Assembly: GCA_964596165.1 (NCBI GenBank)
Contig: CAZQTW010000033.1
Coordinates: forward strand, 3,452 to 67,451
DNA from: CAYUQT01 sp964596165
Lineage (GTDB): Bacteria; Planctomycetota; Phycisphaerae; UBA1845; JAFGLZ01
Reading direction: 5' to 3'
DNA length: 64,000 nt
The notes beneath the pieces were generated by a model. The model saw only the letters and a program-made list of their open reading frames with translations, was not told the origin of the DNA and ran no database searches. Both the position numbers and the translations under genes were made by a program. This document shows, in pieces, positions 17,330-26,636 of this stretch. Every line of letters starts with the position of its first letter. Position 1 is the first letter of the stretch.

Positions 17330-19210
17330 ATGATTGCCCTCAAGTGTAAGTCCTGTGGGGTTTTGGCGGCTCTCTGCTGTGCGTTGGGTTTCTCGACGGA
17401 AGGTGTGACTGAGACGGTGCGCCGACCGGCGAGCCGATCGGCGGGCCTGCGCCCGGAGCTTTCAGTGGCCGATCAAGCGTTTCTAATCCGTCTGATTCGC
17501 CGGACGGTGGAAGACGTGTCGTCCGGTCGGTCGTCGCCGGCTTCCATCAAGCCTTCGGATGCGGTTGCGAACCTGCGTTGCCCGTTGGTGGTGACGTTTC
17601 GCCGTGGCGGACTGCCGGTGGCTCAGGGGCAGTCCGACGGGGGGCTGGACGCGGCGCAAGGATGTCGAGAAGCCGCTGAGGCGGCCTTGCGTAATTCGCG
17701 GAATGCTTCGCGACTGAGCGATTCGGTGCGGAGACAACTGGGAGTCGAGTTGGAACTGCTGGGTCCGGCCCAACAGTTGTCGGTCGGGCTTTCGGCCCGT
17801 CGGCGTTTGATCGGTCAGTATGAGGCCGGCGTGGACGGCGTCGCGATTCGGCTGGACGATCGCAATAGCTTGATTCGCCCCAGCCAGATCGTGGCGAACG
17901 GTCTCGCGATTGGAGACGCGATTGATTTTGTGCTTGGGCGATTGGGACTGTCGTCGGAGGACATTGCGAAGCGCAAGGATGAGGCGGAGTGCATGCGGTT
18001 CCGTACGCTTCACTTGTGGCAGCCTGTCCCAGACGGACCGGTTGTCCAACTCGATTGCGGGTGCGTTCTTCTCGCCCCCGAGGCCGTGTCGGCCGAGATG
18101 TTGGACCGCGGCATTTCGGACGCGGCCCGCTACCTGAGGGATCGGCAGCGTACGAACGGGCTTTTCCACTATGCGTATTTGCCCTGGGCGGACCGGACGG
18201 AAGACGTTGGCCCGACGGTGAGTCAGCCCGGCGCTGCGTGGGCACTGGCGATTCACGGACGTGGCGGGCGCGACCTCGGTTCGACGCAAGCCGCTGCCCG
18301 TACGATCGCCGCCATGGAGAGGTCACTGGTGACGCCCAACGTCTGGAAGCCCGGCGTCAAGTCGACGGCGTCCAGCGCGGCGTCACAGCCGGTTGCCGCC
18401 TATCTGATTTCCCCGGATCAGGCGGATCGCGTCGGCGCGACGGCCCTGTTGTTGCTTGCGGCGAGCGAGATGGAGCCCTCGGTCCGATACCGCTCGTTAC
18501 GGGCCAAGTTGGGTGAGGCCCTCGTGACCCGACAACTGCCCACGGGCATGCTGCAGACCAACTTCGTCACGACGCGCGACGTGGCGCCGCAGGACATCGA
18601 CGGCGGGCAGACTCTCTGTGCGATGGCTCGACACTATGAAGTGGATCGGTCGGCCGGTGCGTTGTCCGTGGTGAAGAACGCTTACGATCACTACCGAAAG
18701 CAATTCGACGTTTCCCCGACCGTCGAAATGGTACCCTGGCTGGGTATCGCGTATGCCTGTGCGGCACAGGTCACGGGCGAGTCTCGTTATGCGGATTTCG
18801 TTTTTGCCATGGTCGATTGGTTGGAGCGGTTCCAGCTTTCTCCGGACACCAGCGAAAGTCCCTTGATGTGGGGCGGCGTCGATGCCTTCGGGCACGGTGC
18901 GGCCAATGTCAGTACCGCCGTGTACATGATCGCCGTGGCGGACGCGCTGGGACTCGCTCGGCGGGTCAAGGACGAGCCACGCAGCCGGCGATACGAACGG
19001 ATGCTGCGGCTCGGCACGCGGTTTGTTTTGCAGTTGCAGTTTCGTCCGGAGGAGTGTTACTACGTCCGTTCACGGGTGGATACGGTAGGCGGCATTCGAA
19101 CGGCCCCCTGGGATCATGCGCTGACGATTGAGAACTGCCAGATGGCGCTGGTGGCGCTCGTGAAAGCCAAGGAGCTGCTGTTCGGTGGGGCAGGGGGCGG
19201 CGGGCAATAG
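17330..19210 (+). CDS. exported AMMECR1-like / alpha-toroid two-domain protein
   Basis: 626 aa from ATG 17330, with a hydrophobic N-terminal segment (SCGVLAALCCALGF) that looks like a signal peptide. Residues ~40-195 resemble AMMECR1: ANLRCPLVVTFRRGG, GCREAAEAAL, LGVELELLGP. The hallmark LRGCIG loop is replaced by PVAQGQS, so any activity is doubtful. Residues ~250-620 are helical repeats (AARYLRDRQRTNGLFHYAY, DGGQTLCAMARHY, WGGVDAFGHG) of an alpha/alpha toroid, as in glycosidases and epimerases. It starts 66 bases from the diadenylate cyclase gene on the opposite strand. Function unknown. Confidence 0.65.
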   Translation: MIALKCKSCGVLAALCCALGFSTEGVTETVRRPASRSAGLRPELSVADQAFLIRLIRRTVEDVSSGRSSPASIKPSDAVANLRCPLVVTFRRGGLPVAQGQSDGGLDAAQGCREAAEAALRNSRNASRLSDSVRRQLGVELELLGPAQQLSVGLSARRRLIGQYEAGVDGVAIRLDDRNSLIRPSQIVANGLAIGDAIDFVLGRLGLSSEDIAKRKDEAECMRFRTLHLWQPVPDGPVVQLDCGCVLLAPEAVSAEMLDRGISDAARYLRDRQRTNGLFHYAYLPWADRTEDVGPTVSQPGAAWALAIHGRGGRDLGSTQAAARTIAAMERSLVTPNVWKPGVKSTASSAASQPVAAYLISPDQADRVGATALLLLAASEMEPSVRYRSLRAKLGEALVTRQLPTGMLQTNFVTTRDVAPQDIDGGQTLCAMARHYEVDRSAGALSVVKNAYDHYRKQFDVSPTVEMVPWLGIAYACAAQVTGESRYADFVFAMVDWLERFQLSPDTSESPLMWGGVDAFGHGAANVSTAVYMIAVADALGLARRVKDEPRSRRYERMLRLGTRFVLQLQFRPEECYYVRSRVDTVGGIRTAPWDHALTIENCQMALVALVKAKELLFGGAGGGGQ

Positions 19211-19645
19211 CCCGGTCCCAAGGGGGGAATCCGCAAGACAGAATCCAAGACCCACAATCCGGGGGTTGCGCCGGTTCGGCGGGTGCCTACGCGACCGCCG
19301 GTCGGGCCCAGGTTTCTTTAGCTTGGCGTGCCGCCGCCCGGGATGCCCTTCGGAACCGGATGATGAGTGCGAGGGCCCACAACGCAAAGACAAGGTAGCC
19401 CAATCCGGCGAAACAACCGAAGCCCGCACCGGAAATCGCAGTGGGGCGGACGCCTGTTGCATGACTTAGCCTCAGTCTTCAAAGTCACCGGGAGAGTTGC
19501 AATCTGTGAATCGCCGATTGTCGACACGTTCCGATGACACAATGCCGATCGGTGCCCATGCTTGGACGTGTTGGGAAAAGCAGCGGGCCGCGCCTTCGGC
19601 ATGCGCGGCCCGTCGTATCGATCCTTGTGAGAAGCCGCTCGCCAA
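19211..19645. other. intergenic stretch between convergent genes
   Basis: This stretch separates the AMMECR1-like gene (+) from the MFS gene (-). It holds one thing of note: a membrane-segment coding stretch on the minus strand, listed separately at 19287-19462. Other frames through it are short and arginine/proline-rich, and look like shadows. No terminator with a clear T-run was seen. Confidence 0.5.
19287..19462 (-). pseudogene. small membrane protein downstream of the MFS gene, apparently frameshifted
   Basis: An ATG at 19462 has GAGG eight bases upstream (MQQASAPLRF), but that frame soon becomes arginine/serine-rich. In another frame of the same strand the sequence reads as one clean transmembrane helix, GYLVFALWALALIIRFRR, then a basic tail ending at TAG 19287-19289. 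That frame has no ATG, GTG or TTG before the helix and is closed upstream by a stop. The simplest reading is a ~55-residue single-pass protein broken by one frameshift, real or from assembly. Its place after an OFA-type MFS gene recalls the small subunits that accompany some such carriers. Confidence 0.35.
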
Positions 19646-20908
19646 CTACGCTGCCGGGATCGGTTTGGCTGCTGCTTTCGACGCGATCGAACGGCTTACG
19701 AATGTCAGGATTGCGGCCAGGATCAGAATGCCGCAGGCCAGCTTAAAAGCCGGGTCGGGCGTCTGATATACGTCCTGGATCTTTCCACAGACATACGAGA
19801 GCACAAGTCCGCCGAATCCCCAGGCCGTGAACACCAACCCATAGTTCATGCCAAATCCCTTCAGCCCGAAATAGTCCTTCGTCACCGCGGGGAACAAAGC
19901 GAGATTGGCGCCGTAGTTGCCCCCGACGATCAAGAGAACAAGCAGCAGGGCCTCCCTGCTGTTCTGAATGTAGAGCAGCAGGATGGCCATGAATGCCTGG
20001 AGAACGTAAACCAGAAACATTGTCCACTGGCGCCCGATCTTGTCCGAGAGCGTGCCCGCAAGAATACGCCCGCCGGCGTTGCCGATCGCTAGGGCGACCA
20101 CGGCGAAGAACGCCGCGTCCCCTAAGGACTTCTTGCCGAGAGGCATTGCGATGCTGATGATCATCAATCCGACGCCGGCGCCAAAGAAGTACATGAGCCA
20201 CAGAATCCAGAACTGGGATGTCTTCATCATTTGGGCCCATGTCATGTCGGCGGGTTTCGCGGCTGGGCCGGCTTTTCCCGCAGCGGAAGGGGAGCCGGCT
20301 GGGACATAGCCTGCGGGAGGATTCTTCAGTAGTTGAGCCAGCACAACGACAACGAGAAGAAAGAGAACGCCGAAGACGAGCATCGTGTTGGAAACGCCCA
20401 GTTGTTCGCCTTGTTTGAAGGCCTTCAACAGGGCCGTGGCCAGCGGAGCCGCATATACGGACGCCAAACCGAACCCGGCCACCACAATCCCCGCGATCAT
20501 GCCCGTCTTGGCGGGCGGAAACCACTTTACGGCCGGCGGTGTGGCCGAGGCGTAACCGAATCCGATACCGATGCCGGCCAGCAGACCGAATCCCACCACG
20601 AAGCCTGCCAAGGATGATCCCGCAAGGCCCGCGACGATACAGCCGAGTCCGATGAACGCGCCGCCAATCGTCGCGACCCAGCGAGGACCGATTCGATCCT
20701 GGAGCCGGCCCGCCGGGACCATCGCCAGCGAGAAGACCAGGCAGGCCACCGCATAAGGCAACGCTTTGTTTGCCTTGGTCCATTCCCACGCGGCGGGTAT
20801 GCTGGCAGAGATGACGCTCCAGGTGTACAAGACACCGAGTGCAAGGTTGATCCCCGTTCCCGCCAAGGTGACGCGCCAGCCGTGATTCGTTGTTGGGTTA
20901 GTCGTCAT
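19646..20908 (-). CDS. MFS transporter, OFA (oxalate/formate antiporter) family
   Basis: 420 aa, about 12 hydrophobic helices. The start at ATG 20908 (MTTNPTTNHGWRVTLAGTGINLALGVLYTW) follows GGTGGTGAAGT; NLALGVLYTWSV and the RLQDRIGPRW inter-helix loop are typical of the OFA family of monocarboxylate carriers, with LSDKIGRQW as the matching loop in the second half. The substrate may be oxalate, formate or another small carboxylate and cannot be decided. A consensus-like promoter lies ~230 bases upstream, giving a long leader. A small membrane protein may follow at 19287-19462. Confidence 0.9.
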   Translation of the reverse strand: MTTNPTTNHGWRVTLAGTGINLALGVLYTWSVISASIPAAWEWTKANKALPYAVACLVFSLAMVPAGRLQDRIGPRWVATIGGAFIGLGCIVAGLAGSSLAGFVVGFGLLAGIGIGFGYASATPPAVKWFPPAKTGMIAGIVVAGFGLASVYAAPLATALLKAFKQGEQLGVSNTMLVFGVLFLLVVVVLAQLLKNPPAGYVPAGSPSAAGKAGPAAKPADMTWAQMMKTSQFWILWLMYFFGAGVGLMIISIAMPLGKKSLGDAAFFAVVALAIGNAGGRILAGTLSDKIGRQWTMFLVYVLQAFMAILLLYIQNSREALLLVLLIVGGNYGANLALFPAVTKDYFGLKGFGMNYGLVFTAWGFGGLVLSYVCGKIQDVYQTPDPAFKLACGILILAAILTFVSRSIASKAAAKPIPAA

Positions 20909-21231
20909 TACTTCACCACCTTCATTCGTATCGCTCCATTGATGATCCGCATCGTCGATGTATTCGTCACGATGCCCACAAGACACGTCGCTCGTGTGGG
21001 TCGGAACAGCACGACCCCCAGAAGTGACGGTTTTCTTACGACGATCAAGAGCCCCCCACGGATGAGGATGCTTAAACCACCCCATTCACGGTGCGGTGTC
21101 TTCATTCTGAAAGGTTTATCTTCCACAATGAAAGGCTGAATGCTACAGATCGTCAGCGGGGTTGTCAACCGAAATGGGGCTTGCAGGCAGTCCGACCGGC
21201 CCGATCGATCTGAACGCTGCCGCCAAAGGGG
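20909..21231 (-). other. long leader region of the MFS gene
   Basis: No gene is supported here. Reading on the minus strand, the predicted promoter near 21140-21168 is followed by ~225 bases before the MFS start. The leader contains a possible hairpin built on CCCACACG and CGTGT/GTGGG around 20978-21003. A frame of 86 codons runs through it (20908-21168) but shows no protein-like features. Confidence 0.4.
21140..21168 (-). promoter_or_regulatory. sigma-70-like promoter for the MFS gene
   Basis: On the minus strand TTGACA (21163-21168) is followed after exactly 17 bases by TAGCAT (21140-21145). The -35 is perfect and the -10 matches 4 of 6 positions. It points at the MFS gene and away from the glycosidase gene that ends at 21232. 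No operator was recognised. Confidence 0.5.
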
Positions 21232-23688
21232 TCAGTCGCCGTACTGGACAGAGGCTTCGAAGACGCCCTCAGACAGACCGCCAGGCAGATCGAAGGTTAT
21301 GTACTGGGATTGCTCGACGGTCTCGAGCTTGTCCGTCAACGAGGGCGGACCGATCACACGGGCATTCCTGCTACCGGCGGGCAGAAGGATTCGGACATGC
21401 GTTTTGGCCGCGATTCCTGCAAGTCGAAGTCGGATGGAGCGGTTGGCCGGCGCGTGTTCGTAATCCATCGCAACGTAGGCGCCGCTGGGCCCATATCGCG
21501 CGCAAACCTTGGCCTTGTCGATGCCGGCAGCAATGAACCGCGGTGACACCGTCACCCGGCGAAACGCCACCTCATCGTCGCGGATACCCGCAAGTCCCTC
21601 GATCAATGCGGAAATCACGGCGGCGGCGCACCAGCCTCGCGGACCACCGCCCATATCGCGGCCCTCGGTGGTGTACAGGAAGAAGACGGTTCCATCTTCG
21701 GCCACTTTGCGGGCCACACGATGAAGGATATCCGCACCGTAGGCCTCTCGGCCGTGGTCGAAGGCGGCCTTGGCCAACTCGCCGGCGACGAAGCCGGCGA
21801 TTCCGCCGTTAATGTACTGGCCGGCGGAGTAAGGACCGAACTTGGGATAAGGCGGGTCGACTGAGAACCATTCGGCGAAGTGTGTCTTCTCGCGTGCCTT
21901 TCGTCTCGCCTGATACTCGTCGATGATCCTGACCGCCATTTCCCGTGTCGGCAGGTCGCGGTTGATGTCGTAAGGGTTTGACAATGAGAGTATGTCCGCT
22001 TCCCTTACACCGGTGTCGACCGGCTGGAGCAGGATCTGGTGCGTGTAGTAGCGGCCGTTGAAGCACAGTCGGTTGACCCGATCGCGAAGCGCGACGGCCT
22101 GTTTGTCCCAATGGTCGGCCCTGGCGGCGTCGCCGGCGGCGCGATGCATGCCGGCCAACTGTCGGCAGGCCTGATAGAGGCCACTGTTGTCGCCGTGCAT
22201 GATGCCCATGGGCATGTTAGGCTCGATTCGACGGTTGGTGTCGGGGACACCGTACGTGAAGTCCCACGTATCGATGCTGAAGGTTCGCTTGAGGGCGCCG
22301 TGTTTGGCGTCCCACCGAGTGGGATCGGTGAAATCATAGCGGATGGCCTTATCCATGGGGGCCAATCGCGATTTCATGGCGTTCAGATCGCCGGTGGCCT
22401 GCCAGATGGTTTGGGCGGCCTCGACCATGAGATATTCAACGTCGGCCTCCATCTCCAGACGGATGAAGCACAGGTCGTCTTCCTTCTCCACTCGCACGAA
22501 TTTCGGCGCGACGAAGGTCTGGTGGTCGTGAGACGCTTCACCGATGATTTCGTGGAAGAACCCGTCGGGGTGCTGGAGTTCGATCAGCGTGTCCACGAAG
22601 CTCGTGAGATCCTGTTCCCAGTACTTGTAGGCCTTCATCTCGTGAATGTGGTCGCGGACCCAGGTGGGGTTGGTCTGAATGATCTTCCCCTTGCGTCGAA
22701 ATGCATGGCGGTCCTCACGAACACGCTCCCGCATGCGGTTGAAGAGTCCCGTGAACGGCCCGGCCTCGAAAGACGTGTCGCCCTTCAGAAGCACCTCCGC
22801 CGAGCCGACCACCTTTCCATCCCGAGCTACCTGAAGCCTTCTGAGTCCTTCCGGACCCGAGAATGAGAGCGATATCGGTTCGCCGTGCCGGATGGGCAAG
22901 GTCTTTCCGTTCACTTCCAATGAGAATGTTCCGGAGGCGCGCGTTTTCAGCTTCACCTCGAACGGTGTTAAGGGTTCGATAACATCCGGGTGTAGAAGGG
23001 TGACGTTGGTTCCGTCAGCCGGTGTGAGGGCGGTCTCTTGCATTTCCGAGACCACGCGTCCCGAAAGGCTCAGCAGGTGAAGTTGTCTGCGATCGTCCGG
23101 TGTGGTCGCGCGGACGCGCAGCGTGTCGTATTGGGTACGTGCGTCGCCCACACGGATGCCCACCATGCCGGACCTCGGCTGATCGTCGACGAAACCCATA
23201 ACCGGATGATCGTCCAACCAGACGCCGATCCGGCGGCCGACGGCGACGACGCGGAGCACATACCACGGGCCGATTTCGAGCCGGACGGGCGGTACGGCGT
23301 TGGCGAGTGGTTTGACCCCGTCGTCAAATCGGACGGCGAGGACGCGATTGGAGGTCTGTTCGAGGTAGACCTGCAGCGCCTGAGTGCCGTCCCCATTGGA
23401 TCGGATGAGGAAGGGGGCTTCGACCCAGCCTCGGCGTTCGGCGAATCGGACCTTTGCCTCCATGACGAGGTCTTGCAGCGGTTCGGCAAAGCGGATCATC
23501 ATCTTCGTGGACGGCGGTAGCTCGAGCACGTGTTCGTCGGGATTGTCGGACAGGGCAAGAATGCGAGGCTCGCCCGATACCACCTGCCAGCCCGGCTTGA
23601 GGCCGGTTTCAAAGCGGTCCTCAAAGAGCGGGGGTTCGGCATCCAACACCAGGGCGACCAACGAAAGGGTACAGCACATACTCGTCAT
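21232..23688 (-). CDS. exported glycosidase-like protein: laminin-G-type module plus six-hairpin domain
   Basis: 818 aa from ATG 23688, which follows AGAAAGGACACC; the longer frame to 23895 overlaps the tldD start region and is unlikely. A short signal peptide is followed by a concanavalin-like beta sandwich (residues ~20-190: FEDRFETGLKPGW, WYVLRVVAVGRRIGVWLDD). From ~330 on there are helical-hairpin motifs (VRDHIHEMKAYKYWEQDL, LQHPDGFFHEI, GPYSAGQYINGGIAGF, GRDMGGGPRGWCAAAV) of an (alpha/alpha)6 glycosidase. It probably cleaves a plant or algal glycan in the periplasm. I could not place it in a named GH family. Confidence 0.72.
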   Translation of the reverse strand: MTSMCCTLSLVALVLDAEPPLFEDRFETGLKPGWQVVSGEPRILALSDNPDEHVLELPPSTKMMIRFAEPLQDLVMEAKVRFAERRGWVEAPFLIRSNGDGTQALQVYLEQTSNRVLAVRFDDGVKPLANAVPPVRLEIGPWYVLRVVAVGRRIGVWLDDHPVMGFVDDQPRSGMVGIRVGDARTQYDTLRVRATTPDDRRQLHLLSLSGRVVSEMQETALTPADGTNVTLLHPDVIEPLTPFEVKLKTRASGTFSLEVNGKTLPIRHGEPISLSFSGPEGLRRLQVARDGKVVGSAEVLLKGDTSFEAGPFTGLFNRMRERVREDRHAFRRKGKIIQTNPTWVRDHIHEMKAYKYWEQDLTSFVDTLIELQHPDGFFHEIIGEASHDHQTFVAPKFVRVEKEDDLCFIRLEMEADVEYLMVEAAQTIWQATGDLNAMKSRLAPMDKAIRYDFTDPTRWDAKHGALKRTFSIDTWDFTYGVPDTNRRIEPNMPMGIMHGDNSGLYQACRQLAGMHRAAGDAARADHWDKQAVALRDRVNRLCFNGRYYTHQILLQPVDTGVREADILSLSNPYDINRDLPTREMAVRIIDEYQARRKAREKTHFAEWFSVDPPYPKFGPYSAGQYINGGIAGFVAGELAKAAFDHGREAYGADILHRVARKVAEDGTVFFLYTTEGRDMGGGPRGWCAAAVISALIEGLAGIRDDEVAFRRVTVSPRFIAAGIDKAKVCARYGPSGAYVAMDYEHAPANRSIRLRLAGIAAKTHVRILLPAGSRNARVIGPPSLTDKLETVEQSQYITFDLPGGLSEGVFEASVQYGD

Positions 23689-23850
23689 GAACGGTGTCCT
23701 TTCTTGTATGGCGCCAGAGTGTACACTATGCATCCCGGATTGCACCATGTTGGTGTCGCGAGGGCGGGAGCGGGTGCCCGGACGGTTTGGCTCCGAACGC
23801 TGATCAAGCCGATCGCATTTTGACGGGCGTCGGTGGCTTGGAGGCAACAC

Positions 23851-25284
23851 ATGCTGGAGCAGGTTGAGAATCGGTTTCGCGAGGTCATCCCCCACGCAGA
23901 CTTTGTGTCATTGCGGTTTGTCCGAGAACGCAGCGACCAAGTGTGGGTTCGCCAGAACATCCTTCAGCCGGTGTCGCATTCGGTGGATGCCGGCGCGATG
24001 ATCACGGTCTACGACGGCGGAGGCATGGGCTACGGCGCCACCAGCGATCTGACGACGGCGGGGCTTCGAGCCGCAGCCAACCGAGCGAAAGCATGGGCCC
24101 ATCGCACGGCCGGCCGGTGCGTGGTGGATCCCGCCAGGCTTCCGCGGCCCGATTTCGTGGGCGAGTATCGCTCGCCCGTGAAGAAGCCGTGGGAGTCCGT
24201 ACCGCTTACGGAAAAGGTCGATCTCTTGCGCAGCCAATCCGAACGGTTGAAAAGCCATGAAAGGATCGTGGACTGGATGGCCGGTCTGTTGCGCGGCGAT
24301 GTGGAAATGCTCTACCTGACCAGTGCGGGAGGGCGCGTCCGCCAGCAGGTGCAGTTCATCCTGCCGTTCATGAGCGCGACGGCCAATGAGGGCACGGAGT
24401 CGCAAAGCCGATCCTTCGGTCACAACGCCTTCTGTCGGCAGGGGGGACTCGAGGTTCTGGATGATGTCGGATTCTTGGACGCCGCGCCTCGCATTGCCTC
24501 CGAGGCGGTCGAACTGCTCACGGCTCCGAATTGCCCCTCGGGCAAGATGGACCTGCTGCTGGCGCCCGACCAGATGATCCTGCAAATCCACGAGTCCATC
24601 GGGCATCCGCTGGAGCTGGATCGCATCCTCGGCGACGAACGCAACTATGCCGGCACGAGCTTCGTGACGCTGGACATGCTGGGTACCTATCAGTACGGCT
24701 CCAAGCTACTCAACATTGCCTTCGATCCTTCGGTGGACGGCCAGCTCGCCAGTTACGCCTTCGACGACGAAGGTCAGCCCGCGCGCAAGGAGTACGTCAT
24801 CAAGGAGGGAATTCTTCTGCGGCCGCTGGGCGGGGCCGTTTCGCAGGTCCGTGCCGGTGTGTCCGGCGTGGCCAACAGCCGAGCGACGGGTTGGAACCGA
24901 CCGCCGATCGACCGCATGGCCAACCTGAACCTGGAACCGGGCGATTCCTCATTCGACCAGATGGTGGCGGCCGTCGAGCACGGCATCTACATGGAGACGA
25001 ACATTTCGTGGTCGATCGACGATTCGCGGAACAAGTTCCAATTCGGCTGCGAACGGGGACAACTGATCGAGAACGGCGAGCTGACCGGCGTCGTGAAGAA
25101 CCCCAACTACCGAGGCATCTCAGCGACATTCTGGCGGAGCCTGAAGCGGGTCGGCAACGCGGATACCTACAGGGTGATGGGGACGCCGAACTGCGGCAAG
25201 GGCGAACCGAATCAGATCATCCGGGTCGGGCACGCCAGTCCGGCGTGCCTTTTCTCCGACGTCGATGTCTTCGGAGGTGCGTAA
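23851..25284 (+). CDS. tldD: TldD-type zinc metalloprotease subunit
   Basis: 477 aa. The ATG at 23851 is six bases after GGAGG. The zinc site HESIGHPLELDR (H-E-x-x-x-H) is intact, and a downstream Cys-containing region (GVVKNPNYRG, RVMGTPNCGKGEPNQ) matches the family. TldD forms a heterodimer with TldE/PmbA that digests unfolded peptides through a narrow channel, and in some bacteria matures RiPPs or degrades CcdA. The tldE-like gene begins within a few bases of its stop, giving an operon as in other genomes. Confidence 0.92.
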   Translation: MLEQVENRFREVIPHADFVSLRFVRERSDQVWVRQNILQPVSHSVDAGAMITVYDGGGMGYGATSDLTTAGLRAAANRAKAWAHRTAGRCVVDPARLPRPDFVGEYRSPVKKPWESVPLTEKVDLLRSQSERLKSHERIVDWMAGLLRGDVEMLYLTSAGGRVRQQVQFILPFMSATANEGTESQSRSFGHNAFCRQGGLEVLDDVGFLDAAPRIASEAVELLTAPNCPSGKMDLLLAPDQMILQIHESIGHPLELDRILGDERNYAGTSFVTLDMLGTYQYGSKLLNIAFDPSVDGQLASYAFDDEGQPARKEYVIKEGILLRPLGGAVSQVRAGVSGVANSRATGWNRPPIDRMANLNLEPGDSSFDQMVAAVEHGIYMETNISWSIDDSRNKFQFGCERGQLIENGELTGVVKNPNYRGISATFWRSLKRVGNADTYRVMGTPNCGKGEPNQIIRVGHASPACLFSDVDVFGGA

Positions 25285-25288
25285 CACC

Positions 25289-26611
25289 ATGCGAGACTAC
25301 TTCCATCGGATTTCGGATGCCATCGGAGGGTGCCTGCGGAGTGAGGAACTGTATACGTGCAGCTTCTCCGCCGAGGAATCCGATTTTGTCCGGTTCAATC
25401 ACAACCAGGTGCGGCAGGCGGGGGGGGTCGCTCAGAAGTCCGTGGCGGTTGACCTGATCAAGGGATTTCGCCACGCAACGGGGAGTCTTTCGCTGTCGGG
25501 CGACTTCGAGGCGGATCGGGCACACGTTGCAGGGTTGATCGCCGATCTGAGGGACAAGATCGGCCAACTTCCGGAGGACCCGCACCTACTCTATGCGACC
25601 GAGGTGCGCTCAACGGAATTTGTGGGTCCGAACCGGCTTCCCGATGCCGCCGCGGCCGTAGCCGACATTCAGAAGGCCGGGGGCGGACGCGACTTGGTGG
25701 GTATCTATGCCGCGGGGGCGATCCATGCGGGGTTTGCGAATTCCTTCGGTCAGCGGAACTGGTACACCAGCCACAGCTTCAACTTCGACTGGAGCTTCTA
25801 CCATCAGGCCGACAAGGCGGTGAAGACCGCGTATGCGGGCTTTGAGTGGATCCGGAGCGAATTCGACCGCAAGGTGGCGTGGGCAGCCGAGCAACTGAAG
25901 GCCCTTGCCTATCCCGCCCAGACGATCCGACCCGGTCGCTACCGTGTCTATCTGTCACCGGGGGCACTCCACGAGATCATCGGACTTCTCGGCTACGGCG
26001 GGTTTGGCCTGAAGGCTCATCGAACGAAACAGACACCGCTCCTGAAACTAGTCGAGGGACAGGAGAGACTGAGTCCGATGCTGACCCTCCTGGAGAACAC
26101 CCGCGACGGCATCGCGCCGAATTTTCAGGAGGCCGGGTTCATCAAGCCGGGACAAGTCCCTCTCATCGAGCGGGGATTGCTGGCGGGCTGCCTCATTTCT
26201 CCCCGTTCGGCCCGCGAATATGGCGTGGCGACGAATGGGGCCTCGTCGTACGAGATGCCCGAGTCGGTGGACCTTGCCGCCGGCGACATCCCGCAGGCGG
26301 ACGTACTGCACCGGCTCGAGAAGGGGGTCTACGTCAACAATCTGTGGTACCTGAACTACTCGGACCGAAGCGCCTGTCGAACAACGGGGATGACGCGGTT
26401 CGCCACGTATTGGGTGGAGCACGGCGAGATTCGGGGACCCCTGAATGTCATGCGATTCGATGAGACGGTCTACCGGATGCTGGGTTCGAATCTTCTGGGC
26501 CTTACGGCGGATCGAGAGATGATTCTCGACGCGGACACGTACTACCAGCGATCGACCCGAAGCGGCAGACTACCGGGCGCAATGATCGAGGATTTCACTC
26601 TGACGCTATGA
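25289..26611 (+). CDS. tldE: TldE/PmbA-type partner subunit
   Basis: 440 aa. It shares the two-domain TldD/PmbA fold but lacks the H-E-x-x-x-H metal site, as expected for the TldE half. Motifs include SAEESDFVRFNHNQVRQAG near the start, EYGVATNG, and NLWYLNYSDRS near the C-terminus. It starts at ATG 25289, eleven bases after GGAGG inside the end of tldD; ATG 25265 is also in frame and would overlap tldD by 20 bases. With TldD it forms the proteolytic heterodimer; no candidate precursor peptide lies directly beside it. Confidence 0.88.
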   Translation: MRDYFHRISDAIGGCLRSEELYTCSFSAEESDFVRFNHNQVRQAGGVAQKSVAVDLIKGFRHATGSLSLSGDFEADRAHVAGLIADLRDKIGQLPEDPHLLYATEVRSTEFVGPNRLPDAAAAVADIQKAGGGRDLVGIYAAGAIHAGFANSFGQRNWYTSHSFNFDWSFYHQADKAVKTAYAGFEWIRSEFDRKVAWAAEQLKALAYPAQTIRPGRYRVYLSPGALHEIIGLLGYGGFGLKAHRTKQTPLLKLVEGQERLSPMLTLLENTRDGIAPNFQEAGFIKPGQVPLIERGLLAGCLISPRSAREYGVATNGASSYEMPESVDLAAGDIPQADVLHRLEKGVYVNNLWYLNYSDRSACRTTGMTRFATYWVEHGEIRGPLNVMRFDETVYRMLGSNLLGLTADREMILDADTYYQRSTRSGRLPGAMIEDFTLTL

Positions 26612-26636
26612 GCGGTCGCGTCTTGTCGCAGGGGCT

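Noticed and set aside
20908..21168. 86-codon minus-strand frame upstream of the MFS gene
   Set aside because: No ribosome site or domain; it overlaps the predicted promoter and leader.
26480..26500. GGTTCGAATC string like a tRNA T-arm
   Set aside because: It lies inside the tldE coding frame and no acceptor or anticodon arms can be folded around it.
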